NCBI RefSeq assembly: GCF_023276435.1
Contig: NZ_JALLPO010000032.1
Span: 57,813-121,812, forward strand
Source of the DNA: Sphaerisporangium perillae
GTDB taxonomy: Bacteria > Actinomycetota > Actinomycetes > Streptosporangiales > Streptosporangiaceae
Direction of reading: 5' to 3'
Length of the DNA stretch: 64,000 bases
Shown here: positions 36,565 to 50,760 of the stretch, piece by piece
Layout: each line of letters begins with the position of its first letter
How positions within the stretch are numbered: the first letter of the stretch is position 1
The notes under the pieces: generated by a model
Databases searched by the model: none
The model's input: the letters and a program-made list of their open reading frames with translations, nothing else
What the model was told of the DNA's origin: nothing
Translations under genes and position numbers: made by a program

Positions 36565-37833
36565 CTACTGCGCCGCCGCGGCCTGCGCGCCCGTCATCGC
36601 CTCTTGCGGGCTCTTCGACCCGCTCAGCGCCGCCTGCACCGCGCCCCACATCGGCTCGGAGATCCTCGGATACTTGGTGCCGAGGTCGTCGCTGGTCCGC
36701 CCCTTGGCGGCCTTGACCGCCTCCACCCACACCTTCAGACCCGGGTTCTGGGCCACCTGCTTGGTTTGCACCTCCTCGGTGGGCGCGACGTAGGACAGGG
36801 TGGTCGTCGTGGTGAGCGAGTTGCCGGTGTTGGTCAGGCAGGCGACCAGCTTCTGGGAGGTCGCGTAGCGGGCGGTGTCCTTCTGCACCGGGATGCCGAC
36901 GAACTCGCCGCCCGTCGGCGCCGGCGCCGTTCCGCCGTTCTTGCCGGGGATCGGGATGATGCCGTAGTCGAAGCCGACCTTCTCGGCATTGGCCAGCTGC
37001 CATGTGCCGTTCTCGGCGAAGGCGTACTCTCCACCGGCGAACTCCTGCCAGCTGGTGGTCTGGGTGTTGTTGATGACCGAGTTGGGGGCGTACCCCTTCT
37101 TCAGCCAGTCGGTCCACAGCGCCACCGCCGAAACCCCCTCCGGGGAGTCCAGCTTGGTGAGCTGGGCGCCGGACCCCCAGAACCAGGGCAGGAACTGGAA
37201 GCTGCCCTCCTCGGTGCCGATCGCGGAGAACGTGATGCCCTTCTTGCCCGACGCCTTGACCTTCTCCAGTGCGCCGGTCAACGACGCCCAGTCCTTGACC
37301 GAGGCGATGTCCACCCCGCTCTTCTTGAGCACTTCCTTGTTGTAGTAGAGGGCCAGGGTGTTGGCGCCGATGGGAACGCCGTAGGTCCTGCCCTGGCTCT
37401 GCCCCGCGGCCAGCAGGTTCGGCGCGATGGCCGAGGTGTCGAGCTTGTTCTCCTCGGTCGTCGTCAGGACTCCGGCCTCCGCCAGCGTGGACACCACCGG
37501 GTTGTCGACGATGAGCACGTCCGGCGCGTTGCCCTGCTGCGCGGCCAGCAGCGCCTTGTTCGTCAGGTCGCTGGTGTCGTAGGCGGCGCGCTCGACGGTG
37601 ACACCCGCCTGGGTGCCGCAGGTCTCCAGCAGCTTGACCCACTCGGAGCTCTTGTCGTGCTGGGGATAGGGATCCCAGATGGTGTAGTTCCCGCCGGCGG
37701 CGGCCTGGCTCTCGCTCGCCGGGGCTCCGCTGCCGCCGGACGATGAGGAGCACGCGACCAGGCCACCTGCGGCCGCCACGGCTGCCAGACTGAGGCCGGC
37801 CGCACGCCGGCTCATTGCCGCTGATCTCATCAT
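36565..37833 (-). CDS. CUT1 sugar ABC transporter substrate-binding lipoprotein
   Basis: The protein has 422 residues from the ATG at 37833, preceded by GGAGGTCAGG; several downstream ATGs are alternatives. The lipobox AGGLVAC marks a membrane-anchored receptor. NYTIWDPYPQHDKSSEWVKL, APDVLIVDNPVVSTLAEAGV and YGVPIGANTLALYYNKEVLK are typical of family-1 binding proteins. It is first in the operon 37833-33005 and divergent from the LacI regulator. A TTGACG-N17-TATGTT promoter with the operator TCGAATCGGTTCGA just downstream controls it. The ligand is unknown; a hemicellulose oligosaccharide is likely. Confidence 0.88.
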   Translation of the reverse strand: MMRSAAMSRRAAGLSLAAVAAAGGLVACSSSSGGSGAPASESQAAAGGNYTIWDPYPQHDKSSEWVKLLETCGTQAGVTVERAAYDTSDLTNKALLAAQQGNAPDVLIVDNPVVSTLAEAGVLTTTEENKLDTSAIAPNLLAAGQSQGRTYGVPIGANTLALYYNKEVLKKSGVDIASVKDWASLTGALEKVKASGKKGITFSAIGTEEGSFQFLPWFWGSGAQLTKLDSPEGVSAVALWTDWLKKGYAPNSVINNTQTTSWQEFAGGEYAFAENGTWQLANAEKVGFDYGIIPIPGKNGGTAPAPTGGEFVGIPVQKDTARYATSQKLVACLTNTGNSLTTTTTLSYVAPTEEVQTKQVAQNPGLKVWVEAVKAAKGRTSDDLGTKYPRISEPMWGAVQAALSGSKSPQEAMTGAQAAAAQ

Positions 37834-37878
37834 CCTGACCTCCGCCGATACGTTACGCGGCTGTTTCACGATCCCTTG

Positions 37879-37923
37879 TCGAATCGGTTCGACCAACATA
37901 GGCCCGGGTGTCGCGCACGTCAA
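37879..37923 (-). promoter_or_regulatory. Promoter of the transporter operon with LacI operator
   Basis: On the minus strand TTGACG (37923-37918) and TATGTT (37900-37895) are 17 bp apart, and the palindrome TCGAATCGGTTCGA (37892-37879) covers the expected transcription start. The position is ideal for repression by the divergent LacI protein. Confidence 0.75.
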
Positions 37924-37984
37924 TGGGACCAACGAAAACCGCGCAGGCCGGCTCTTCCCCACGAACGACCGAACTACGATGGTG

Positions 37985-37996
37985 CGTATCGGTTCG
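37985..37996 (+). promoter_or_regulatory. Second LacI operator (CGTATCGGTTCG) before the LacI gene
   Basis: This differs from CGAATCGGTTCG by one base and lies 19 bp before the LacI start codon, consistent with autoregulation. Confidence 0.55.
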
Positions 37997-38015
37997 ACCA
38001 CGTGAGGAGCACCGG

Positions 38016-39044
38016 GTGAACATCGGGGAGATCGCCAGGCGGTCGGGCGTGTCCCGCAGCACCGTCTCGTACGCCTTGAGCGGCAAGCGTCCGGTGTCGC
38101 AGGAGACCCGGCAGCGCATCCAGGCGGTCATCGACGAGCTCGGCTACCGTCCCAACGCGACCGCCAAGGCGCTCAAGGAGGGCAGGACCCGCACCATCGC
38201 CCTGGTCATCCCCCCAGCCAGCCGGCGCCTGACCGACGTGCAGCTCGGCTTCGTCGCCAGCGTCGTCGACGCCGCCGGCCGCGCCGACCTGGACGTCCTG
38301 CTGTCACCCTCGGGCGGCGAGCACGACCGTTCCTTCGAGCGCGTGATCGGCGGCAGGCGCGTGGACGGTGTCATCCTGATGGAGATCCGGCTGGAGGACG
38401 ACCGCGTCACCCGCCTGCGGCAGACCGGACTGCCGTTCGTCACGATTGGCCGCACCCGTCACCCAGAGGACATGACCTGGGTCGACATCGACAGCGACAT
38501 CCTGATCTACAAATGCGTTCACCACCTGGCCGATCTGGGCCACCACCGCATCGCCCTGGTCAACCGCTCCGCCGAACTGGTGGCCGCCGGGTACGGCCCC
38601 GGCCACCGGGCCCAGGCCGGCTTCACGCGCGCGATCGCCGAACGCGGCCTGGAAGGCGTGCAGACATGCTGCGCCGACGACGCCCAATCCGGAGTGTCCT
38701 GCGTCGAGCGGCTGCTGGAGGAGCATCCTGGACTGACCGCCATCGCCACCGTCAACGAGGCCGCCACGCCAGGCCTGTACCGCGCGATCGAGCACGCGGG
38801 ACTGGCCGTGCCGCGGGACTTCTCCATCGCCGGGGTAGCCGCACGGCACCTGGCCGAGAATCTGCACCCTCCGCTCACCGCCGCCGACGTGCCCGCCGAC
38901 GAGCTCGGCGCGCACGCCGTCGAGCTGCTCATCGAGCGCATCGCCGATCCCGCCACCCCGCACCGCGATCTCCTCCTCGCCCCGCCCATCTCCCTCCGCG
39001 GGACCACCGCACCCGCGCGGCCCCGCAACTCCTCGCCCTCCTGA
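38016..39044 (+). CDS. LacI-family transcriptional regulator
   Basis: The protein has 342 residues from a GTG at 38016 (GAGGAG upstream). The N-terminal helix-turn-helix NIGEIARRSGVSRSTVSYAL then SGKRPVSQETRQRIQAVIDE and the hinge LGYRPNATAKALKEGRT are classical, followed by a periplasmic-binding-like effector domain. It is divergent from the transporter operon and has operators on both sides. Sites of the same class (CGAAYCGATTCG, Y = T or C) are scattered at 24381, 27765, 28379, 30574, 32970, 46026, 50672 and 56003, so it may be the master regulator of much of the island. Confidence 0.9.
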   Translation: MNIGEIARRSGVSRSTVSYALSGKRPVSQETRQRIQAVIDELGYRPNATAKALKEGRTRTIALVIPPASRRLTDVQLGFVASVVDAAGRADLDVLLSPSGGEHDRSFERVIGGRRVDGVILMEIRLEDDRVTRLRQTGLPFVTIGRTRHPEDMTWVDIDSDILIYKCVHHLADLGHHRIALVNRSAELVAAGYGPGHRAQAGFTRAIAERGLEGVQTCCADDAQSGVSCVERLLEEHPGLTAIATVNEAATPGLYRAIEHAGLAVPRDFSIAGVAARHLAENLHPPLTAADVPADELGAHAVELLIERIADPATPHRDLLLAPPISLRGTTAPARPRNSSPS

Positions 39045-39171
39045 CGACCGCGGAGGGGCGGCGGCACAGCCGCGTGACTCTCCGTCACGACCTCGCCGAG
39101 CCGTCACTCCATCCCCCTCCACCCCGCAAGCGCCTGCCGCTCCGCCCGCACGCCTGGAGGGACGACCGGAC
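39045..39171. other. Non-coding debris between the LacI gene and a duplicated fragment
   Basis: No gene was found in these 127 bp. Together with the relic and terminator that follow (39172-39350) it makes up the gap before the MarR gene. It is best explained as flanking sequence of a deleted paralogue of the beta-helix gene. Confidence 0.4.
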
Positions 39172-39309
39172 GCCGACTGGACCAAGGTCGGGCCGACCGT
39201 CACCCCGCCCGGCATCGCCGGAACCCAGAACGCGGCGCTGATCGCCACCTCGCACGCCTCCGGCGTCACAGGTCACTTCAGCTTCAGCGACTTCAGCGTG
39301 AGCCATTAG
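39172..39309 (+). pseudogene. Duplicated C-terminal fragment of the 21377 beta-helix/DUF1349 gene
   Basis: The 45 codons read ADWTKVGPTVTPPGIAGTQN and end SGVTGHFSFSDFSVSH, almost identical to the last residues of the 983-residue protein at 21377-24328, and are followed by the same hairpin terminator. Nothing upstream encodes the rest of the protein. Confidence 0.8.
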
Positions 39310-39324
39310 GGGGCGGCACCTCGG

Positions 39325-39350
39325 GGGTGCACCGCTACAGCGGTGCACCC
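39325..39350 (+). terminator. Perfect 12-bp hairpin terminator
   Basis: GGGTGCACCGCT and AGCGGTGCACCC pair perfectly around a 2-base loop, 15 bp after the fragment stop. It is homologous to the hairpin at 24345-24366 and could also end LacI gene transcription. Confidence 0.7.
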
Positions 39351-39399
39351 ACGCGTCCGTTCCCGGCTGCCACCTGACCCGGCCGACCGGGTGAAGGGT

Positions 39400-39894
39400 T
39401 CACGCGTCCGCGTCGGGACGCAGCGCTCGGGCACACATCGTCAGCCCCTCCACCAGCGTCTTGCCCGTCGCGTCGTCGACCTCGGCGAGCATTGCCGTCT
39501 CGATGGCGTCGAGCGAGCGATCGCAGTGCTTCAACAGGGACAGGCCCTCGCGGGTGAGTCGGGCGCACAACACCCGGCCGCCGTCCGGGTGCGGATCGCG
39601 ACGGATCAGCTCACGCTGCTCCAGGTCGCGTATGACGAGGTGCATCGCCTGCGGCGTGACGAAGGCGATGCGGGCGAGTTCCGCCGATGACAACCCGTCG
39701 CGCATCCGCAGCTCGCTGAGCACCATGTAGGCGGGGGTGGTGACGCCGTGCTGGGCGAGCGCCTCGTCCAGGCGGGCCCGGATGCGACGCTCCAGCCGGA
39801 ACACCAGGTAGCTCAGGCGCGGTGCGGGCGCGGCCGGTTCAGACTTCCGGGGAGGACGGCGGGCGGTCACCGAAAGACCATACCGTGCGGCCAC
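39400..39894 (-). CDS. MarR-family transcriptional regulator
   Basis: The protein has up to 164 residues from a GTG at 39894; a GTG at 39870 is equally possible and closer to the usual length, and neither has a clear ribosome site. The winged helix reads VTTPAYMVLSELRMRDGLSS then AELARIAFVTPQAMHLVIRD, and the wing RRDPHPDGGRVLCARLT is typical. The dimerisation helices flank it. It is divergent from a CE1-CBM2 esterase, and phenolic acids such as ferulate, released by feruloyl esterases, are common MarR ligands; that link is inferred. Confidence 0.83.
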   Translation of the reverse strand: MAARYGLSVTARRPPRKSEPAAPAPRLSYLVFRLERRIRARLDEALAQHGVTTPAYMVLSELRMRDGLSSAELARIAFVTPQAMHLVIRDLEQRELIRRDPHPDGGRVLCARLTREGLSLLKHCDRSLDAIETAMLAEVDDATGKTLVEGLTMCARALRPDADA

Positions 39895-39904
39895 TGAATG
39901 TAAG

Positions 39905-39955
39905 TTTCGCGACCGAAATCAAGGCACTTGATAACAAGTAGCTTGATAACCAGCC
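39905..39955. promoter_or_regulatory. Candidate MarR operators
   Basis: Two palindromes lie just upstream of the MarR gene: TTTCG-CGAC-CGAAA (39905-39918) and ACTTG-ATAA-CAAGT (39926-39939). A direct repeat of CTTGATAAC follows the second (39942-39950). The gap lies between the divergent MarR and esterase genes. Confidence 0.5.
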
Positions 39956-40005
39956 CAAAGGCGCCGCCCCAGGGCCTGGTCGGCGTGTCCGCTACAGGCG
40001 TCACC

Positions 40006-40035
40006 TTGACCACCGATCCTGACTACGCCTACTTT
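40006..40035 (+). promoter_or_regulatory. Putative promoter of the CE1-CBM2 gene
   Basis: TTGACC (40006-40011) and TACTTT (40030-40035) are separated by 18 bp, about 95 bp before the start codon at 40131. This is a reasonable sigma70-type match with no other support. Confidence 0.4.
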
Positions 40036-40130
40036 GCAACCGCCGAGCCCGACCCTCCGGCATTCCTCGGCGCCGCGGCCCCGTGCCATCGAGCAGAGGA
40101 GAAGCCCGCACACCCAGCAGAGGAGAGCGG

Positions 40131-41429
40131 ATGAAACGATTGACCGCCTTACTTGCCAGTGCCTGCGCAGCGCTGCTGTACGCCGCCGTCGCGCTGGTGT
40201 CCCCGCATCACGCCGCCGCGGCCACCCTGACCGAGGTGACGAACTTCGGCGCCAACCCCGGCAACCTTCGCATGTACGTGTACGTGCCGAACAACGTGCA
40301 GCCGAACCCGCCGATCGTGCTCGCCATGCACCCGTGCGGCGGCTCGGGGCCGAGCTTCTCCTCCTCCAGCGAGTTCCCGTCGCTGGCCGACCGGTACGGC
40401 TTCGTCGCGATCTTCCCGTCGGCGTCGAAGAAGGCCAACTGTTTCGACAACTGGTCCGACGCCTCGAAGATGCGCGGCGGCCAGACCGACCCGGTGTCGC
40501 TCATGTCCATGGTCACCTACACCGAGCAGCAGTACCACGGGGACCCGAACCGGGTGTTCGCGACGGGCAGTTCCTCGGGCGCCATGATGACCAACGCCAT
40601 GCTCGCCCTGTATCCGGAGGTGTTCAAGGCGGGCGCGGCGTTCATGGGCGTGCCGTTCACCTGCTTCCCCAACGAGGCCGCCTACCAGCCGGGCGGCAAC
40701 TCCGCCCCGTGCGTCGGCAAGACCGCGCAGCAGTGGGGCGACTTGGTGCGCAACGCGAACCCGAGCTACCGGGGGCCGTGGCCGCGGATGCAGCTGTGGC
40801 ACGGCACCAACGACACCGTCGTCGCCTACTCCGAGCTGGAGGAGGAGGTCAAGCAGTGGACGAACGTGCACGGCCTGAGCCAGACGCCGACCAGTACCAC
40901 CACCCCGCAGGCCGGCTGGAACCTGCGCCGTTACGCCGACGCGTCCGGGTCTGTGAAGGTCGAGGCGTACAGCATCCAGGGCGCCGGCCACAGCCTGCCC
41001 GCGAGTGGCATGGCCGCGGTCGCCATCCAGTTCTTCGGCCTCACCGGCGCCTCGCCGTCCCCGGGCCCGACCGTCTCCCCCTCTCCAACCCCCACCGTCA
41101 CCCCGACGGGTGCTCCGTGCAGGGTCATCTACACCGCTAACACCTGGAACAACGGATTCACCGCCGACGTCACGATCACCAACCGCGGTGCGACCGCCAT
41201 CAACGGCTGGACCGTGACGTGGACCTGGCCGGGCAACCAGCAGGTCGGCAACGCTTGGAACGCCACCGTGACCCAGTCGGGAGCGCAGGTCACCGCACGC
41301 AACGTGAGCTACAACGGCACTATCGCCCCCGGAGCCGGCACCAGCTTCGGCTTCCAGGCCGGCTACAGCGGTACCAACACGGCGCCCAGCCAGTTCACCC
41401 TCAACGGCACCATCTGCGCCATCACGTAA
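40131..41429 (+). CDS. Secreted CE1 esterase (acetylxylan/feruloyl type) with CBM2
   Basis: The protein has 432 residues from the ATG at 40131 (AGGAGAG upstream). Signal peptide to about residue 31. The alpha/beta-hydrolase domain (about 32-305) has RVFATGSSSGAMMTNAMLAL with the G-x-S-x-G nucleophile, LWHGTNDTVV (Asp) and QGAGHSLP (His). This is the PHB-depolymerase-like CE1 fold used by acetylxylan and feruloyl esterases. After a Pro/Thr/Ser linker, a CBM2 (about 330-432) has NGWTVTWTWPGNQQVGNAWN and binds cellulose or xylan. The catalytic domain is closely related to that of 61080-62417. Confidence 0.88.
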   Translation: MKRLTALLASACAALLYAAVALVSPHHAAAATLTEVTNFGANPGNLRMYVYVPNNVQPNPPIVLAMHPCGGSGPSFSSSSEFPSLADRYGFVAIFPSASKKANCFDNWSDASKMRGGQTDPVSLMSMVTYTEQQYHGDPNRVFATGSSSGAMMTNAMLALYPEVFKAGAAFMGVPFTCFPNEAAYQPGGNSAPCVGKTAQQWGDLVRNANPSYRGPWPRMQLWHGTNDTVVAYSELEEEVKQWTNVHGLSQTPTSTTTPQAGWNLRRYADASGSVKVEAYSIQGAGHSLPASGMAAVAIQFFGLTGASPSPGPTVSPSPTPTVTPTGAPCRVIYTANTWNNGFTADVTITNRGATAINGWTVTWTWPGNQQVGNAWNATVTQSGAQVTARNVSYNGTIAPGAGTSFGFQAGYSGTNTAPSQFTLNGTICAIT

Positions 41430-41576
41430 CGGCGGAAACGGCCTTCAGTGACGGCTGCCGACAGTGCCGCCGCGTCGCGGTGACGCGAGCTCACCTAACG
41501 GCCAGGGCTCGCGCCATCGCGGCTCCCGCTGCGTGGATCCGCTGAGGCCGCGTCGCGACGCCGACCCAGGTGATGG

Positions 41577-41612
41577 CCTTCGCCGGGGGCGGACGGCCGC
41601 CCCCGGCGAAGG
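41577..41612 (-). terminator. Perfect 16-bp hairpin terminator of the GH27 gene
   Basis: CCTTCGCCGGGGGCGG and CCGCCCCCGGCGAAGG pair fully around a 4-base loop, 14 bp beyond the stop of the minus-strand GH27 gene. The rest of 41430-41626 holds no gene. A degraded version of this hairpin lies at 45507-45535 next to a CBM13 relic. Confidence 0.8.
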
Positions 41613-41626
41613 TGGTCATGGGTGTC

Positions 41627-43234
<1,608 letters not shown>

Positions 43235-43334
43235 CTACGTGGGGGGTCGGAGAGATATCCGGACAATCGAGCGGATGATGTCGTGTGATGCTGCGTGCTT
43301 CTGCCTCGCTCGTAGGACGCGGTCCGGTGGCGGG

Positions 43335-45413
43335 TCAGGGGACGGTCATGTCGAATCGGTTGATGGTCACGGCACCTCCGAGTGCTTTGGTGGCGTGGTT
43401 GAGGATGGCGTAGCGGTAGCCCATGAAGAACTGCCAGGCATTGTTGAGAGTGAATGCGGGGCCCAGGCCGGTGAAGTTGACTCCGTCAGTGCTGTAGGAG
43501 AAACGGGCCTGCCGGCCGGTGCCGGGACGGATGTCGGCGTTGACGCGCAGCCATATCCGGCCACCGGAGACAGGGGCGCTCGCCGCTTCGGTTCCGGTGC
43601 CGGTGGTGTTCCAGTTGCCGTCCATGGTGAGGTTGTTGACCATGGCCACTCTGGTCAGGGTGCCGTCGCGTTTGACCCCGATCCACGCCGAGGAGTCGCG
43701 CAGCATGGCCAGCCCCGCCCGGTCGCCATCGTTCATGGCGGTGTAGTCCAGGCTGATGGTCGCGGTGGAGCGGGGTCCCTGGATGCGGTGGGTCAGCGTG
43801 TTGCGGGCGGAGTACAAATCGTTCGTGACAGTGGCGGTCTGCAGGCGCAGGCCGTTGTTCACCGAGTATTTGGTGGTGTCGGGATTGTGGTTCCATTCCC
43901 ATTCCGGGCCGAGGGTGGTGCCGGCGAAGGTGTCGGCTCCGGTGGGGGGTTTCACCTGGCGCGGCGGGCGGGGCACGTTGGGGTAGGGGTACGACGTGCC
44001 CCAGGCCCCGTTGACGGTCTGCAGGACGGGCCAACCGTCTGAAGTCCAGGTGACCGGGGCCAGCGCCGGAACCCGGCCGCCGGGATAGGAGTCGACGAAG
44101 GCCATGTAGTACCAGGCGCCGCTCTGGGTCTGCACCAGCCCGCCCTGGTGCGGCACTCCGCCTCCCGAGATCGGGCCGGGCAGGTCGAGCAGCACCTGGC
44201 GCAGGGTGTAGGGGCCGAAGGGGCCGCTGGTCGACTTCAGCACGTACTGGCCGTTGGCCGGGCGGGTGAGGAAGATGTAGTAGTTTCCGTTGATCTTATA
44301 GAAGCGTGACCCCTCAAGGGTGCCGATGTTGGACGGCGTGCTGAACACCTGCTGGGTGCGCACCTGGCTGCGTCCGTCGGCCGACAGCTCGGCCACGCTG
44401 ATATTGGTGTTGCCATAGGCGACGTACATCTTGTCGTCGTCGTCGACGAGCAGCCCGGCGTCGTAGTAGCAGTTGTCGATCGTGGTGTGCCTGCTCCATT
44501 GCCCGTCCACCGCGGTGGCGGTGTAGATATAGGTCTTGGCGAAGTCGATACAACCGCCCCAGTAGAACGTCTTGTTGCTCTTGCGATAGTTCAAGAACGA
44601 CGCCCAGATCCCCCGCACATACCCACGCCCACCGTTCAGGTCATATTTAGAGCCGAAATCAAGCTTCGGCACCGAGTGACCAGCGAACTCCCAATTGACC
44701 AGATCATAGGAACGCAGGATCGGGGCCCCGGGCGAATAATGCATCGTCGAAGCCGAGTAGTAGTACGTATCTCCGACCCGGAAGATGTCCAGATCCGCCA
44801 GATCCTGCCACAACACCGGATTGGAGAACTGCGACGACGGTGGCCATGGTCCACCGGTGGGACTCGGCGACGGGCTCGGGCCGCCGGTCGTGCCGCTCCA
44901 CTTCTGGTTGGCCTGCCCGTTGCAGGTCCACAGGATGACGGCGGTGCCGTTGGCGGTGCCTGCTTGGTTCACATCCAGGCACAGGCCCGACTGCGAGCCG
45001 GCGATGGATCCGTCGGAGTTCTGCCGCCACTTCTGGTTGGCCTGTCCGTTACAGGACCAGATGATCACCTGCGTGCCGGGCGAGGTCTGATTGTTGTACG
45101 CGTCGACGCATCGCGTGCCATTCAACGTCCGCAATTCGCCCGCGGAGGTGAACTCGAACGCCTGGTTGGCCAGACCGTTGCAGTCCCAGATATCCAGTGC
45201 GGTACCCAGCGTGTCAACGTTGCCCTTGACGTCCAAACAGCGTCCGGAAGCGGCACCGACCAGCGGCGTCGCCGCCGCCGAGGCCGGCACGGACCAAGTG
45301 AGCGCGGTCGCGAGCAACGTCGCGAACGCGGCCACCAAGCACGCTGCGACAGCCACCGGTGAGCGTCGCCGGCGGTCCGAGCGGCCGGACGGGCGAAGGG
45401 GGGAATAATGCAT
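43335..45413 (-). CDS. Secreted GH43 enzyme with N-terminal CBM13 and C-terminal concanavalin-like domain
   Basis: The protein has 692 residues from the ATG at 45413 (AGGAGAAGAAC upstream). Signal peptide to about 48. CBM13 (about 50-175) has NQAF, NQKW and NQKW repeats. The GH43 five-bladed propeller begins FSNPVLWQDLADLDIFRVGD (general base Asp), with NCYYDAGLLVDDDD (pKa Asp) and TLEGSRFYKINGNYYIF (acid Glu). A GH43_C2-type beta-sandwich follows from about 500. This fits a beta-xylosidase/arabinofuranosidase. Its first domain and the start of the 28881 protein are near-identical, showing exchange of the CBM13 unit. It is preceded by module 2. Confidence 0.88.
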   Translation of the reverse strand: MHYSPLRPSGRSDRRRRSPVAVAACLVAAFATLLATALTWSVPASAAATPLVGAASGRCLDVKGNVDTLGTALDIWDCNGLANQAFEFTSAGELRTLNGTRCVDAYNNQTSPGTQVIIWSCNGQANQKWRQNSDGSIAGSQSGLCLDVNQAGTANGTAVILWTCNGQANQKWSGTTGGPSPSPSPTGGPWPPSSQFSNPVLWQDLADLDIFRVGDTYYYSASTMHYSPGAPILRSYDLVNWEFAGHSVPKLDFGSKYDLNGGRGYVRGIWASFLNYRKSNKTFYWGGCIDFAKTYIYTATAVDGQWSRHTTIDNCYYDAGLLVDDDDKMYVAYGNTNISVAELSADGRSQVRTQQVFSTPSNIGTLEGSRFYKINGNYYIFLTRPANGQYVLKSTSGPFGPYTLRQVLLDLPGPISGGGVPHQGGLVQTQSGAWYYMAFVDSYPGGRVPALAPVTWTSDGWPVLQTVNGAWGTSYPYPNVPRPPRQVKPPTGADTFAGTTLGPEWEWNHNPDTTKYSVNNGLRLQTATVTNDLYSARNTLTHRIQGPRSTATISLDYTAMNDGDRAGLAMLRDSSAWIGVKRDGTLTRVAMVNNLTMDGNWNTTGTGTEAASAPVSGGRIWLRVNADIRPGTGRQARFSYSTDGVNFTGLGPAFTLNNAWQFFMGYRYAILNHATKALGGAVTINRFDMTVP

Positions 45414-45506
45414 GTTCTTCTCCTGGAGGTGGAGTAGACACTGGCGAAAGCGGTCGTGCCCGCGCGACCGCACGGATTCGGCACGAGCGGACCTTGATGG
45501 GACGAC

Positions 45507-45663
45507 GTGGCTTTCGCCGGAGGCGGCCGCCGGTCCCCGGGCATAGATGTGTCGCGTGTCAGGTGCGGGCCCAGCGTTGGTCTGTGCCGCCGTCGCAGGA
45601 TCAGATGGCCGGCTTGGCACCGTTGGCGGTGGCGTTGCCGGGCACGTCCAGGCACTTGTTCAC
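45507..45663 (-). pseudogene. CBM13 tail relic with degraded terminator
   Basis: On the minus strand 45663-45559 encodes VNKCLDVPGNATANGAKPAI, a stop, then SCDGGTDQRWART and a second stop: the last repeat of a ricin-type lectin with a nonsense mutation (TGG to TGA at the usual W of WSC). A degraded GC-rich hairpin (45507-45535), related to the GH27 terminator, follows. It lies between the module 2 promoter and the GH43 start, so it is the scar of a deleted first gene. Confidence 0.75.
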
Positions 45664-45715
45664 TCGTGGTCGTGGGCGCCCGGCGAGCTCGGCCCGTTGG
45701 GCTGCGACACCTAAT

Positions 45716-45817
45716 TGTTAGCGCTAACAAATTTAGGGCGAATCTGGCGCCTTTCTCACTCGGACCGGCTGAGGTGGTGGTATGGCGGAGCAAATACGAC
45801 GCGACAGACTCCGTCAA
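45716..45817 (-). promoter_or_regulatory. Module 2, copy 2: promoter and perfect TTGTTAGCGCTAACAA operator
   Basis: On the minus strand TTGACG (45817-45812) is followed after 17 bp by TTTGCT (45794-45789), then 59 bp later by the 16-bp perfect palindrome TTGTTAGCGCTAACAA (45730-45715). This class of LacI-family operator is well known in actinomycetes. It should control the GH43-GH27 unit. Confidence 0.7.
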
Positions 45818-46025
45818 GGCTCCGTCTCTTGTCCGCCATGGCCTTTCGACCCGCCGATGGGGCGTCATCAGCCCTAACAGACCGCGGTCGCACTTCCGCG
45901 AGGGGGCGAGGTGTGAAACGTTCATACGTTCGTGGCGGGGCGTGACGGGCGGTGTACTCGCCCGACGACGTGCGGAACCGAGTCACACGAGTGCACAGGC
46001 CTGCCGGGAGCCCGGATAATCTCGT

Positions 46026-48810
<2,785 letters not shown>

Positions 48811-48875
48811 CACCGCGCCGACGAATCGCGCTGCCATAGCTGCGCCCAGTTCGCTTCGTGAGCGGTAACAACTGA

Positions 48876-50439
<1,564 letters not shown>

Positions 50440-50537
50440 CACACCGCAGCCTTACGTCCGGGACGCACGACCGCCCCTGGCAAAGGTTCCCGAGTCCGGC
50501 GGCGGCCGACGCCGGTGCACTACCGAGGAGAAGAACG

Positions 50538-50588
50538 ATGCGGCCTTCATCCGCAGTCACGGCGAGAAGTCCCGACATCCTTCAGTGA
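50538..50588 (+). pseudogene. Start-region relic of a GH54/CBM13-type gene
   Basis: GAGGAGAAGAACG is followed by ATGCGGCCTTCATCC and 16 codons (MRPSSAVTARSPDILQ) before a stop. The first residues match the N-terminus of the GH54 protein at 28881 (MRPSSDPIPG). Only the initiation region survives. Confidence 0.55.
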
Positions 50589-50614
50589 CACAGATGGAGG
50601 CCGTTTCGACAGCA

Positions 50615-50683
50615 TGTTAATGCTCACAGTCGAGCGGTGAATGGTGTCCCCGTTCTTCTCAGGCAGTGGCAGGAATCGGTTCC
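50615..50683. promoter_or_regulatory. Two degenerate LacI-type operators before the GH43-CBM6 gene
   Basis: TGTTAATGCTCACA (50615-50628) differs from TGTTAGCGCTAACA at three positions. GGAATCGGTTCC (50672-50683) is a perfect palindrome sharing the AATCGGTT core of class 1. Both lie within 150 bp of the next start codon, so this gene may respond to both regulators. Confidence 0.45.
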
Positions 50684-50760
50684 GTCAGGATCCCCGAGAC
50701 CGGCGAACCCCTCTCCAGACGGCGGTCGCACATGTGCCCGCCCCAATTCTGAAGGTGATC

